Assembly (NCBI RefSeq): GCF_017114995.1
Contig: NZ_JABXKL010000039.1
Location: 1-64,000, forward strand
Direction: 5' to 3'
Source: Nostoc sp. NMS9
GTDB taxonomy: Bacteria; Cyanobacteriota; Cyanobacteriia; Cyanobacteriales; Nostocaceae
Length of the DNA stretch: 64,000 nt
Positions 43,882 through 52,012 of the stretch are shown piece after piece. The translations under genes were made by a program, and so were the position numbers. The notes under the pieces were generated by a model. It saw only the letters and a program-made list of their open reading frames with translations. It was not told the DNA's origin and did no database searches. Each line of letters opens with the position of its first letter. Within the stretch, counting starts at the first letter, position 1.

Positions 43882-44076
43882 ATGCCTACTTATTTATCTA
43901 ATGTTTCCGATCGCGAGTCCCAGACTGCCTGGGTCAGTAAGTTAACCAAGTCTTATTATCAAGACGATCAGCAAGCTAAATTGATGCATTTACAAGCAGA
44001 GGTAGACTCTCTGTTGCAGCAATTGGAAAACCTGAAGCACCAACGTCTAGCCGAAACCAACCAAAAAGAAGAGTAA
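43882..44076 (+). CDS. Small conserved cyanobacterial protein
   Basis: 64 aa from the ATG at 43882. MPTYLSNVSDRESQTAWVSK then a helix with heptads (AKLMHLQAEVDSLLQQLENL). Soluble, no known domain. The long upstream region suggests its own promoter. The family is seen in related cyanobacteria from memory, with no function assigned. Confidence 0.6.
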   Translation: MPTYLSNVSDRESQTAWVSKLTKSYYQDDQQAKLMHLQAEVDSLLQQLENLKHQRLAETNQKEE

Positions 44077-44155
44077 GTCAGTCTTGTCGATAGCGATCGC
44101 TTTTCCCCTCTCTAATTTAAATTTGAGTAAAGGGGGAATTTGAGTCAGGGGTGTG

Positions 44156-46516
44156 CTATTCAAAGCGCTGATTTTTCTCTGACCAGCGCCTCAAACTGTA
44201 GTTATGAGCATTTTCTACCAGTAAAGCTAAGGATTGCACCCCTGAAAGCTTGGCGATCGCAGAGAGTCTTTGTAAGTAATTTCCTGTAAAATCAGTGTAA
44301 ATGATTTTATTTCCATCAGAGAAAATTATAGTCCGGTCACGGCCTTGTTCTGTGTTTTTTCTCTGAATTTCAGGTGTCGGCTGATTCAGGGATGCTATTG
44401 CTTCTGGTGAGATAGTCAGTATTATTTCTGGTTGAGCGTTATTTGTTAAATCAATCACTTGAACGGGCCAATCACCCAATTTTTCCTGCATCTGTTCAAA
44501 GCTAGGAATAGCACCAGATGGAACTTCACCAGATTGCTGCAAAGATTGCCACAAACTCGATAGCATTATTTTCACCCCTTGGGGATTTTGTTGATGCAGC
44601 TCTCGTAAAGTAATAGGAGATGGTTGCACCCATTCCAGTGCTGCATTTGTCAAAGCTAAAGGTTTGGGTTGAAGAGCATCATTTTGATTATCTGGAATTT
44701 TTGGGCCAGCAGCTAATAGGCGCAAAACTTTACCCTGTAATTGCACCGCTTTGATAGCAGCTATGGTAATTTGTTGTTCTCCATTTGGCAACCAGACTAC
44801 AATCTGGATTTCTGGGTCAGAAGTAATTCCCAAGATTTTCCAGAGAAATTTGGCGGCGTCAGTTTTCGGGGGGTTGAAATTCTCAAAGGGGAAATTCAGC
44901 CAGCGTTTCCCGTCGTTAAATGCACTCACCTCCACCTGATACCAAAATTGGTTATCCGTAAGTTTCAAATCTGCTGGGGAATTTGGTTGCAGCCACTCGG
45001 TGTTGGTAACTTGAGTAATGGGTTGCACCGTACCAACAATTTGACTAGGGTGAGTAGAGGATATTTGCGACTTTGTACCCTCACCATTGAGTCTTGCCAA
45101 CAAACCTTGAATATAGTCAAGATTCTCTTTTGTAATTTTTGGTTGCGCCTTTAACCAAGAATTAGCATGTCCTTCTCCCCGTTGAACTGCTAAAATTAAC
45201 GCGAACCAAGCTTGCACCTCTCGTTTATTTGGGTTCACCTGCAACGCCGCCACTGTGCGATTCCACAACCGTTTTTTATCAGCTTTGAGTAGAGTAGCAA
45301 TTTCTTGGGCATTATGTGGCGACGCTTCAAACACCTGTAAAGCTTTCTCCCAGCGACCATCAATCAAATCTGCCAGCACTTCTTGACTAGGACTTGCCCA
45401 AATTTTCTGGGCTTGGGTTTTAGTAAGTTGGGAATGCAAGCGAATCAAATCCATTTGCGCTTGTGCGGCTTCTGGTAAAACTCCTTTGCGCTGTTTCTTG
45501 ATGAATTTCAACCATTCAAAGGCTGGTGTCCACAATCCACTACGAGCAATTGACAGGGCGTTTTGGTATCCAGTATCCTTGAAGGTCGATGATTTGAGGG
45601 TAATCGCCTCCAATTGAATTGGTTTGAGGAATAACTTTAAAGGTTTGACTTGGTAAACCTGTAAGTGCGGTTCTAAACCTACTGTTTGATCGACAACTAA
45701 CTCTTTTGTACCATCACCAGTTACCTGCTGCCATTTGGGCAATTGTCCATTAGGACTAGTCCAAGACAACATTTGTAGTAAATTCGTGCGTTCTGGATTG
45801 TAGTATACGACGTAACCGTAGCGGATAGAACCAGTTCCTTGTTGGCGTTTACCCCGCAAATCAAACCAAACGCCTGATGATGGTGTCTTACCTTCAAAGC
45901 GTTGCACTTCAGTTAAAGGTAGGGGAATACTGATATCCTGGGGTTCTGATGTTCCATCAAGCAAAGAAGAAATTACAAAGGATTCATCTGGGCCCGTTAC
46001 AGGCAATTGAGTTGCTAAATAGTAGTAATTTTCTGATTGAGATTTAAACTCTAACTCTTCTGAGCGTTCGTAAACCCTGAGTTCCACAAGTTCTTCACAA
46101 TCAGATTGACAATTAGCACGTTGTTGAAAAACTGGTAGTAAAAATGAGGTTTTCACATCCTGATGTAGAGGCAGAGTTTCCCCAAATATTTGGTTTTTTT
46201 TACTCAAATCGAGTTGAATTTGTTTGATAGTTTGGGGGCGTTCGTGTTTACCAAGGGGGACTTGTGCCCATGCAGGTAAAATTTTATTTAGCCAGCTTAC
46301 CTCGTCTGGATTGAAGATGAAGAGAACACTAATCCAGGCAAAAGCCATAATTAGACTAGCACTACTTAACAGAATTGCGATCGCTAGTATTGACGACAAC
46401 CAACTTCCTCGTTTTAGCTTTTTCTGAGGTTTTTTAACGACGCGTTTCATCGCACCAGCACGAAGTTGATTTGATTTAGAGGCTTTTGGCGTCAGCTTGC
46501 GTGAACGATTTGCCAT
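44156..46516 (-). CDS. Large single-pass membrane protein, unknown function
   Basis: 786 aa from the ATG at 46516. An upstream extension to 46630 would translate an intergenic CCCAGTCCCC-type repeat and is rejected. Basic N-terminus (about 1-35), one membrane helix (SSILAIAILLSSASLIMAFA, about 40-65), then a large non-cytoplasmic region: beta-rich part to about 300, helical repeats at about 310-460 (ALSIARSGLWTPAFEWLKF) and a mixed C-terminus. No catalytic motif is seen. It appears to be a conserved cyanobacterial protein. Confidence 0.65.
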   Translation of the reverse strand: MANRSRKLTPKASKSNQLRAGAMKRVVKKPQKKLKRGSWLSSILAIAILLSSASLIMAFAWISVLFIFNPDEVSWLNKILPAWAQVPLGKHERPQTIKQIQLDLSKKNQIFGETLPLHQDVKTSFLLPVFQQRANCQSDCEELVELRVYERSEELEFKSQSENYYYLATQLPVTGPDESFVISSLLDGTSEPQDISIPLPLTEVQRFEGKTPSSGVWFDLRGKRQQGTGSIRYGYVVYYNPERTNLLQMLSWTSPNGQLPKWQQVTGDGTKELVVDQTVGLEPHLQVYQVKPLKLFLKPIQLEAITLKSSTFKDTGYQNALSIARSGLWTPAFEWLKFIKKQRKGVLPEAAQAQMDLIRLHSQLTKTQAQKIWASPSQEVLADLIDGRWEKALQVFEASPHNAQEIATLLKADKKRLWNRTVAALQVNPNKREVQAWFALILAVQRGEGHANSWLKAQPKITKENLDYIQGLLARLNGEGTKSQISSTHPSQIVGTVQPITQVTNTEWLQPNSPADLKLTDNQFWYQVEVSAFNDGKRWLNFPFENFNPPKTDAAKFLWKILGITSDPEIQIVVWLPNGEQQITIAAIKAVQLQGKVLRLLAAGPKIPDNQNDALQPKPLALTNAALEWVQPSPITLRELHQQNPQGVKIMLSSLWQSLQQSGEVPSGAIPSFEQMQEKLGDWPVQVIDLTNNAQPEIILTISPEAIASLNQPTPEIQRKNTEQGRDRTIIFSDGNKIIYTDFTGNYLQRLSAIAKLSGVQSLALLVENAHNYSLRRWSEKNQRFE

Positions 46517-46729
46517 AGATTCGGGATTAGAGAATTGAGGATTAGGGATTGAGAAACTCTTTCCTAGTCCCCAGTCCCCACTCCCCAATACCCTGTTATA
46601 CTCGCCCTTGCAAAAGTTGCCCAGAAGCATTAAGTCTAATTTGGGACAAAATCCGTAAATGTCCCCATGTGAACCCTAGACGATCGCGAATACACTCTTC
46701 ACTTAAGTATGTGAGCAGAGTGTAAAAAA

Positions 46730-48439
46730 TTGAAAGGTAGATTTATTAGCCGCAGTCATCGCAAAACCTGGATGCTCGCATGGTTACTAATTGCGGGAGT
46801 AAATGGAGTTGCACAAAAAGCATTAGCACAAGAGTACATCAATTCAGAAACTACTCAGGAGATAGGAGTTAAGGGCGATAATATTATGGGAGCATCCCCC
46901 TCCCTCTCTCCAGAAGAACCGATGGCGCAAGTTACATCGGTATCTCAACTCAAGGATGTACAACCCAACGATTGGGCATTCCAAGCCTTGCAATCTTTGG
47001 TAGAACGTTATGGTTGTATAGCCGGCTATCCAGATAGCAGCTATCGCGGTAATCGCGCCTTAACTCGGTATGAATTTGCTGCGGGTGTAAACGCTTGTTT
47101 AGATAGAGTCAACGAATTAATCACTACAGCCACCAGCGATTTAGTGACTCGCGAAGATTTAGCAACATTACAAAAATTACAGTCAGAATTTGCCCCTGAA
47201 TTAGCAACTTTGCGGGGTCGTGTCGATAATTTAGAAGGCAAAACTGCTGAAATCAAAGCCAACCAATTCTCAACAACAACTAAACTCAGTGGACTACTGA
47301 TAGTTGGTATTCAAGGACGAACTAACAATCGTGGTGATGTGAATCCTAGAGATGGACAAAAGGATACAGATGATGCCGGGACAAACATTAATGTTATATC
47401 TCTGGCGCAGCTGTATTTAACTAGTCAAATCACTCCCAGTAGTTACTTGTTTACAGGTCTTTTAGATGGTAACGGAAAAACTACACCTAGATTTACCAAT
47501 AGTGTTTCTCGGAATGATGTTCTACTTGGCTACGAATTTCCTACAGATAGCTTGATTGTAAGTGACTTAAATTTTCATTGGTTGGTGACAGATAAATTAG
47601 CAGTAATGGTAGGAACAGAAGGCGTAAGTATGCCATATGCTTTCCGAGGCCCCAATCGGGTAGAAAGTGCTGCAACAGGGCCATTATCTTATTTTGCCCA
47701 AAGAAACCCAATTTTAAATATGGGATATGGTCACGGTGGTATAGCTATTGATTGGCAATTTGCTAAACGCGCTAGTTTGCAGGCAATTTATACTAGTTAT
47801 CAACCAGGAAATCCCGGTAAAGGTAGCGGTTTATTTGATGGAACCACCACTACAGGTGTGCAATTACTGCTGACACCAACCGATACTCTAGATTTAAGTT
47901 TGTATTACGTTAATAATTATGCTTCAGATGGTTGTTTGCTAACCTTTGTTGGTGATGAATGCTTAACTACAGTTAATACCACTACCGGAAAATCAGCACC
48001 GCTACAAACTAACGCCGTGGGTGCGACTCTGACTTGGCAAATTTCTCCCCGCATTAGCGCAGGTGCGTGGGGTGGTTATACTAAATCTTATATTCCTGGG
48101 CAATCGGGAAGTGTAGAAACGACAAATTATATGGTGTTTCTGAATTTCCCTGATTTATTTGCTAAAGGAAATTTAGGAGGAATTTATGTCGGTCAACCTC
48201 CTAAAATCACTAGTAGCGATTTACCTATAGGGAATAATGTCCCTGATTTTGTCAATACAGGTTTAGGACGTGCAGGTGGACAGCCAGGTACAACCACTCA
48301 AATCGAGGCATTTTATCGTTTCCAGCTAACAGATAATATCAGTATTACACCAGGGATAATTCATCTTATACAGCCTGGTAACACACTAGATAGTGACTCA
48401 GTTACTATTGGTATTCTACGGAGTACTTTTACTTTTTAA
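46730..48439 (+). CDS. Iron-uptake porin (SLH + OprB-type)
   Basis: 569 aa. TTG start at 46730 keeps a full signal peptide (MKGRFISRSHRKTWMLAWLL...AQ, about 34 residues); no in-frame ATG upstream. Residues about 70-125 are one SLH domain (VQPNDWAFQALQSLVERYGC, ALTRYEFAAGVNACLDRVNE). A coiled-coil stalk follows (about 140-190), then a beta-barrel ending in Phe (ILRSTFTF). This is the cyanobacterial outer-membrane porin group including Slr1908-like iron-uptake porins; the SLH domain holds it to the wall. Confidence 0.88.
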   Translation: MKGRFISRSHRKTWMLAWLLIAGVNGVAQKALAQEYINSETTQEIGVKGDNIMGASPSLSPEEPMAQVTSVSQLKDVQPNDWAFQALQSLVERYGCIAGYPDSSYRGNRALTRYEFAAGVNACLDRVNELITTATSDLVTREDLATLQKLQSEFAPELATLRGRVDNLEGKTAEIKANQFSTTTKLSGLLIVGIQGRTNNRGDVNPRDGQKDTDDAGTNINVISLAQLYLTSQITPSSYLFTGLLDGNGKTTPRFTNSVSRNDVLLGYEFPTDSLIVSDLNFHWLVTDKLAVMVGTEGVSMPYAFRGPNRVESAATGPLSYFAQRNPILNMGYGHGGIAIDWQFAKRASLQAIYTSYQPGNPGKGSGLFDGTTTTGVQLLLTPTDTLDLSLYYVNNYASDGCLLTFVGDECLTTVNTTTGKSAPLQTNAVGATLTWQISPRISAGAWGGYTKSYIPGQSGSVETTNYMVFLNFPDLFAKGNLGGIYVGQPPKITSSDLPIGNNVPDFVNTGLGRAGGQPGTTTQIEAFYRFQLTDNISITPGIIHLIQPGNTLDSDSVTIGILRSTFTF

Positions 48440-48557
48440 TTCTGCTTGTAGATAAATATTATAGAACTTAAGTATTGACAGATGTTTATACCCAATTGGG
48501 CAAAAAAAACAATAAAAATTCCTTTTTTAACGACTCATGCCTGATTTTCAATAGATA

Positions 48558-48595
48558 TAAAAAAAGGTTTGACTCACCGCCAAACCTCTATATAA
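48558..48595 (-). terminator. Possible terminator, minus-strand orientation
   Basis: AGGTTTG and CAAACCT pair, with a run of A before them on the plus strand (T-run on the minus strand). No minus-strand gene lies close to its right, so it may work in both directions for the porin gene. Confidence 0.35.
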
Positions 48596-48910
48596 ATCCA
48601 GTGTATAACAACATTGCAAACTAATTTACTCATAATTGTATTCATCGGGCATCTTCCTATAGTATGTATGCAAATATGCTGAAATCTGTTGGATATACTT
48701 ACGTTACGTACAAAAAGAAATCTTAATCTGTCGACGTTTGCAACTCAAATAGAATTGCTACATATATTTAGTATCATATTTTAGTTTTTTATAAATATTT
48801 TTACAGTCATAATCAATAATTTTGACACTTGCTAATCCCCAAGAAATACTGTTTATGATCGGGCTTTTGTAGGTAATACTAGACAAAAATTACTGACAAA
48901 AAAGTTCATC

Positions 48911-49264
48911 ATGAACCTAAGTATAGTTGATGATAAATTGCAGATAGAATTTACGTTTAAAGAGCAACTGCTAGCTGTTCGTTTGAATAAGCTTTGGCAA
49001 ATATCACTAGCGCATATTGAACAAGTTACAACAGCCGAACCCCAAAGTAATTGGCGAGAATTGCGTGCCCCTGGTAGCTTTGTTCCTGGAGTGATTAAGG
49101 CTGGAACTTATTACACTAACAGGGGTAAAGAGTTTTGGTATGTGAACCGAGAGATAAATTATTTAACCATTGAATTGCGAGATGAATCTTACAAGCGGAT
49201 TATCTTAACTATTGATAACAATGAGTCTTGGCAACAAAGACTTGCTCAAATCGTTGCTGTATAG
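48911..49264 (+). CDS. Bacterial PH-like domain protein
   Basis: 117 aa. The strand pattern around FVPGVIKAGTYYTNRGKEFW, YVNREINYLTIELRDESYKR and the final helix resembles bacterial PH domains, with a membrane-free single-domain layout. No catalytic residues. The name rests on memory of similar sequences. The 470 bp before it hold no gene. Confidence 0.6.
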   Translation: MNLSIVDDKLQIEFTFKEQLLAVRLNKLWQISLAHIEQVTTAEPQSNWRELRAPGSFVPGVIKAGTYYTNRGKEFWYVNREINYLTIELRDESYKRIILTIDNNESWQQRLAQIVAV

Positions 49265-49316
49265 TTAGCTAAGCAAAATAAGTCTCACAAGATAAGCTGT
49301 ACGATATTACTTATTA

Positions 49317-49500
49317 GTGTCAACTTAAGCCAAAATATGGGAGAAAATCTCGTTTTCACCTATAATCATCTGGAAATGCTGGCTTTATTCTCTCCACCGC
49401 GAGTAAGAGAGGCCGCAGCCCTTTGGGCATTCCCAGTCAGCGACTGGGAACGAGGCAATCTTGCAAGGTTTGTCTAGTTAGGCTTCTATCTTAATTTGGT
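49317..49500. mobile_element. Second, shortened copy of the 13494 MITE family
   Basis: It starts GTGTCAACTTAAGCCAAAAT and shares CTCGTTTTCA, CTGGAAATGCT, GGGCATTCCCAGTC and GACTGGGAACGAGG with the element at 13494-13730. The outer 15 bp of the terminal repeat are missing, and the right end is degenerate. Confidence 0.55.
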
Positions 49501-49510
49501 ATTTTGTGTA

Positions 49511-49786
49511 TTAACCACCAGCGACAGCTGGGACAATACTTACTTCATCACCATCTTTAAGAGTTGTGTTTATACCATCTAAATAGCGGATATCTTCACT
49601 ATCGACGTAAAAATTTACAAATCTACGTAGCTTGCCTTCTTCATCGCACAACCGAGATTTAATACCAGGAAAGCTTTGTTCTAAGGAGTCCAATAATTCA
49701 GCAATGGTGCTACCGTTGGATTCTAGACTAGCTTGGTTATTAGTCAAATTCTGAAGAGTCGTAGGAACTAAAACTGTTACAGCCAT
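49511..49786 (-). CDS. CysO-like sulfur-carrier protein (MoaD/ThiS family)
   Basis: 91 aa, beta-grasp fold ending in the Gly-Gly needed for thiocarboxylation. TVLVPTTLQNLTNNQAS, then KLRRFVNFYVDSEDIRYLDG and GDEVSIVPAVAGG are very close to my memory of mycobacterial CysO. In that system the carrier delivers sulfide to a fold-type II PLP enzyme (CysM). Here it lies 87 bp downstream of, and in one direction with, a PLP enzyme annotated as threonine synthase. A carrier role in cysteine or other sulfur metabolism is inferred. Confidence 0.85.
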   Translation of the reverse strand: MAVTVLVPTTLQNLTNNQASLESNGSTIAELLDSLEQSFPGIKSRLCDEEGKLRRFVNFYVDSEDIRYLDGINTTLKDGDEVSIVPAVAGG

Positions 49787-49873
49787 AGAAGTACAAAGTG
49801 AAGAGTTAAAAGTGAGGAATACAATTAAGAGTTAGGAGTCATGAATAAAAAACTCATAACTCATAACTCCTAA
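49787..49873. repeat. Short tandem repeats between thrC-like and cysO-like genes
   Basis: Variants of AAGAGTTAGGAGT and AACTCATAACTCATAACTCC form an inverted pair, as at 4833-5075. Confidence 0.65.
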
Positions 49874-51184
49874 TTAAACGAGGACTTGTTGCCATTCCAA
49901 GCGATCTAGAGTACGCGATCGCTCTAGCGCACGTTCAAAACTATCGAGTTTCGCATCAATAGTCAAGGGTTCGCCAACGTAGCCTTGGATTGCTTCTTGA
50001 GTTTTCAAACCATTGCCAGTGATGTAAATCACGGTAGTTTCATCTGGATCAATTTTGCCAGCTTCTACCAGTTTTTTCAGCACGGCCACGGTTGTACCAC
50101 CAGCAGTTTCTGTGAAGATACCTTCGGTTTCTGCTAGCAGCTTGATACCATCAATAATTTCGGCATCATTGACTGATTCAATGTTACCACCAGTCTTCTG
50201 AGCTAGCTCCACAGCATAAATACCGTCTGCTGGATTACCAATCGCTAGCGATTTCGCAATTGTATTCGGTTTAACTGGTTTAATAAAGTCGCGTCCTTCT
50301 TTGAAGGCTTGGGCGATGGGCGAACAACCTTCAGCTTGAGCGCCACTGAAACGGACGCTCTTGCTTTCTACTAAACCAACTTCGACAAATTCTTGGAACC
50401 CTTTATAAATTTTTGTAAAGAGCGAACCAGATGCTAAAGGAGCAACCACATGATCGGGTAGTTCCCAGCCTAGTTGTTCTGCAACTTCAAAACCTAGCGT
50501 CTTGGAACCTTCAGAGTAGTAAGGACGCAGATTAATATTGACAAAACCCCAGCCATGTGTATTAGCAACTTCTGAACAGAGACGATTGACTTGATCGTAG
50601 TTGCCTTTGACGGCCATGAGGGTGGGACTGTAGATCAAGCTACCGATAATTTTACCGGCTTCTAAATCTGCGGGGATGAACACACAGCAGTCTAAACCGG
50701 CATGAGCTGCGATCGCAGCTGTAGAGTTTGCCAAATTTCCAGTGCTAGCGCAAGAAACAGTAGTGAAACCCAACTCCCGCGCTCTGGATAGAGCGACTGA
50801 CACCACCCGATCCTTAAAGCTCAGGGTGGGCATATTCACGGCATCATTTTTTATATAAAGCTTATTTAGACCCAGACGACGAGCAAGACGGTGGGAACGA
50901 ACTAAGGGAGTCATACCAGTTCCCACATCTATAACATTGTCAGTTGCGACAGGCAAAAAGGGACGGTAGCGCCAAATTGAATTGGGCCCAGCTTGAATTG
51001 TTTCACGAGTGACAGTCAGACGTAGGGCGTTGTAGTCATATTTAACTTCTAATGGGCCAAAACATAACTCACAAACATTACTGGCTTTGAGTTCATATTC
51101 CGCACCACATTCCTTACACTTCAAGGCTTGAAAGTAGGCAGTGCTGGTTTGGGTTTGGGTTTGGGTTTTGATTGCCTGAGTCAT
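49874..51184 (-). CDS. thrC: Threonine synthase-like PLP enzyme with zinc-ribbon N-terminus
   Basis: 436 aa. Zn-ribbon-like start (LKCKECGAEYELKASNVCEL, then CFGPLE), then the fold-type II PLP core with MPTLSFKDRVVSVALSRARE (PLP Lys), SCASTGNLANSTAAIAAHAG and VIYITGNGLKTQEA. It fits the longer threonine synthase group. A second gene for this reaction lies at 41726-42817. The adjacent CysO-like carrier raises the chance that this copy has, or also has, a sulfur-transfer reaction such as CysM-type cysteine synthesis. A poly-Thr/Gln leader follows the ATG. Confidence 0.85.
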   Translation of the reverse strand: MTQAIKTQTQTQTSTAYFQALKCKECGAEYELKASNVCELCFGPLEVKYDYNALRLTVTRETIQAGPNSIWRYRPFLPVATDNVIDVGTGMTPLVRSHRLARRLGLNKLYIKNDAVNMPTLSFKDRVVSVALSRARELGFTTVSCASTGNLANSTAAIAAHAGLDCCVFIPADLEAGKIIGSLIYSPTLMAVKGNYDQVNRLCSEVANTHGWGFVNINLRPYYSEGSKTLGFEVAEQLGWELPDHVVAPLASGSLFTKIYKGFQEFVEVGLVESKSVRFSGAQAEGCSPIAQAFKEGRDFIKPVKPNTIAKSLAIGNPADGIYAVELAQKTGGNIESVNDAEIIDGIKLLAETEGIFTETAGGTTVAVLKKLVEAGKIDPDETTVIYITGNGLKTQEAIQGYVGEPLTIDAKLDSFERALERSRTLDRLEWQQVLV

Positions 51185-51248
51185 AAACTAGCTTTCCCTG
51201 TTTGTCTGTCACTTGTCGCCTGATACTAACACGAGCAAAAATACCAGT

Positions 51249-51283
51249 CAAACATACCCGACTAAAAATATCGGGTATGTTTG
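51249..51283. promoter_or_regulatory. Perfect 13-bp hairpin upstream of thrC-like gene
   Basis: CAAACATACCCGA (51249-51261) and TCGGGTATGTTTG (51271-51283) with a 9-base A-rich loop, 65 bp before the start of the minus-strand thrC-like gene. It may be an operator, a leader hairpin or a dispersed element. Confidence 0.45.
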
Positions 51284-51472
51284 GTATTGAGAGGAATGAT
51301 TCTTGTAAAACTTTAATACTAGTAATCTCTATTTTTAGTATTTACACGTATATATTTAATGTTGTTAAAAAATAAACTAGCTGACCTTAGTCAGCATTAA
51401 CACGTAAAATTTTTATGATTAAATCGCATTTTTTTATGACGAAATTGCATTTATTGAAATTGCTATCCTATT

Positions 51473-51492
51473 TAAGCGATCTAGATCGCTTA
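51473..51492. promoter_or_regulatory. Perfect 20-bp palindrome
   Basis: TAAGCGATCTAGATCGCTTA stands in an AT-rich stretch between the thrC-like gene and the surface locus. Its symmetry and isolation fit a binding site for a dimeric regulator, but nothing links it to a known factor. Confidence 0.4.
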
Positions 51493-51504
51493 GTTAACTT
51501 TCAA

Positions 51505-52012
51505 TTTTTTTATCTAAATGATTATAAAGAGCAGTATATATTTCTGATAACAAAGACTCAAAAACATTTTCATATATAAGTTTTAGTGTTTTCAGCATCT
51601 GAATTAACCCACTAAAATTGCTATGTGTGTTGCCAAAATAAAGTTAACTTTTCAGCTTTGATGCACTCATTCATAGCTAAAGAAGTTACTTATTTATACG
51701 GAAGATTTTTTTTGCTTTAAAAGTTACATTGCTATTTACATCTCTAATTCAGCAAAATACAGTAATAAATTACACATATTTGCGATTGCCAGTCTTTATT
51801 CTCAAGGATAAGCGTAAAACAAGTAGACAAGTTATTTTTGGTTATTGTCTCAATATAATTTCCAAGGAGTGTCAATAATTTAACTCCTTAAATATGTATT
51901 CCCAAAACCTTGAAGTTTTGGGCAGCCATAATCGGTAATTCCTTAAAGCGAATTGCCGAACTTTATCCTGTCTCAAAATCCGAGATACAAGTTCAGCAAA
52001 CAAACTACTTCT
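51505..52012 (+). other. Long AT-rich leader of the surface locus
   Basis: About 500 bp without a gene. It contains one hairpin, CCCAAAAC-CTTGAA-GTTTTGGG (51901-51922). An in-frame TTG at 51953 precedes the preferred ATG at 52013. A long 5' untranslated region with regulation is possible. Confidence 0.4.

Noticed and set aside
46517..46630. 38-residue extension of the large membrane protein
   Set aside because: Encoded by a CCCAGTCCCC-type intergenic repeat; the internal ATG begins the basic N-terminus.
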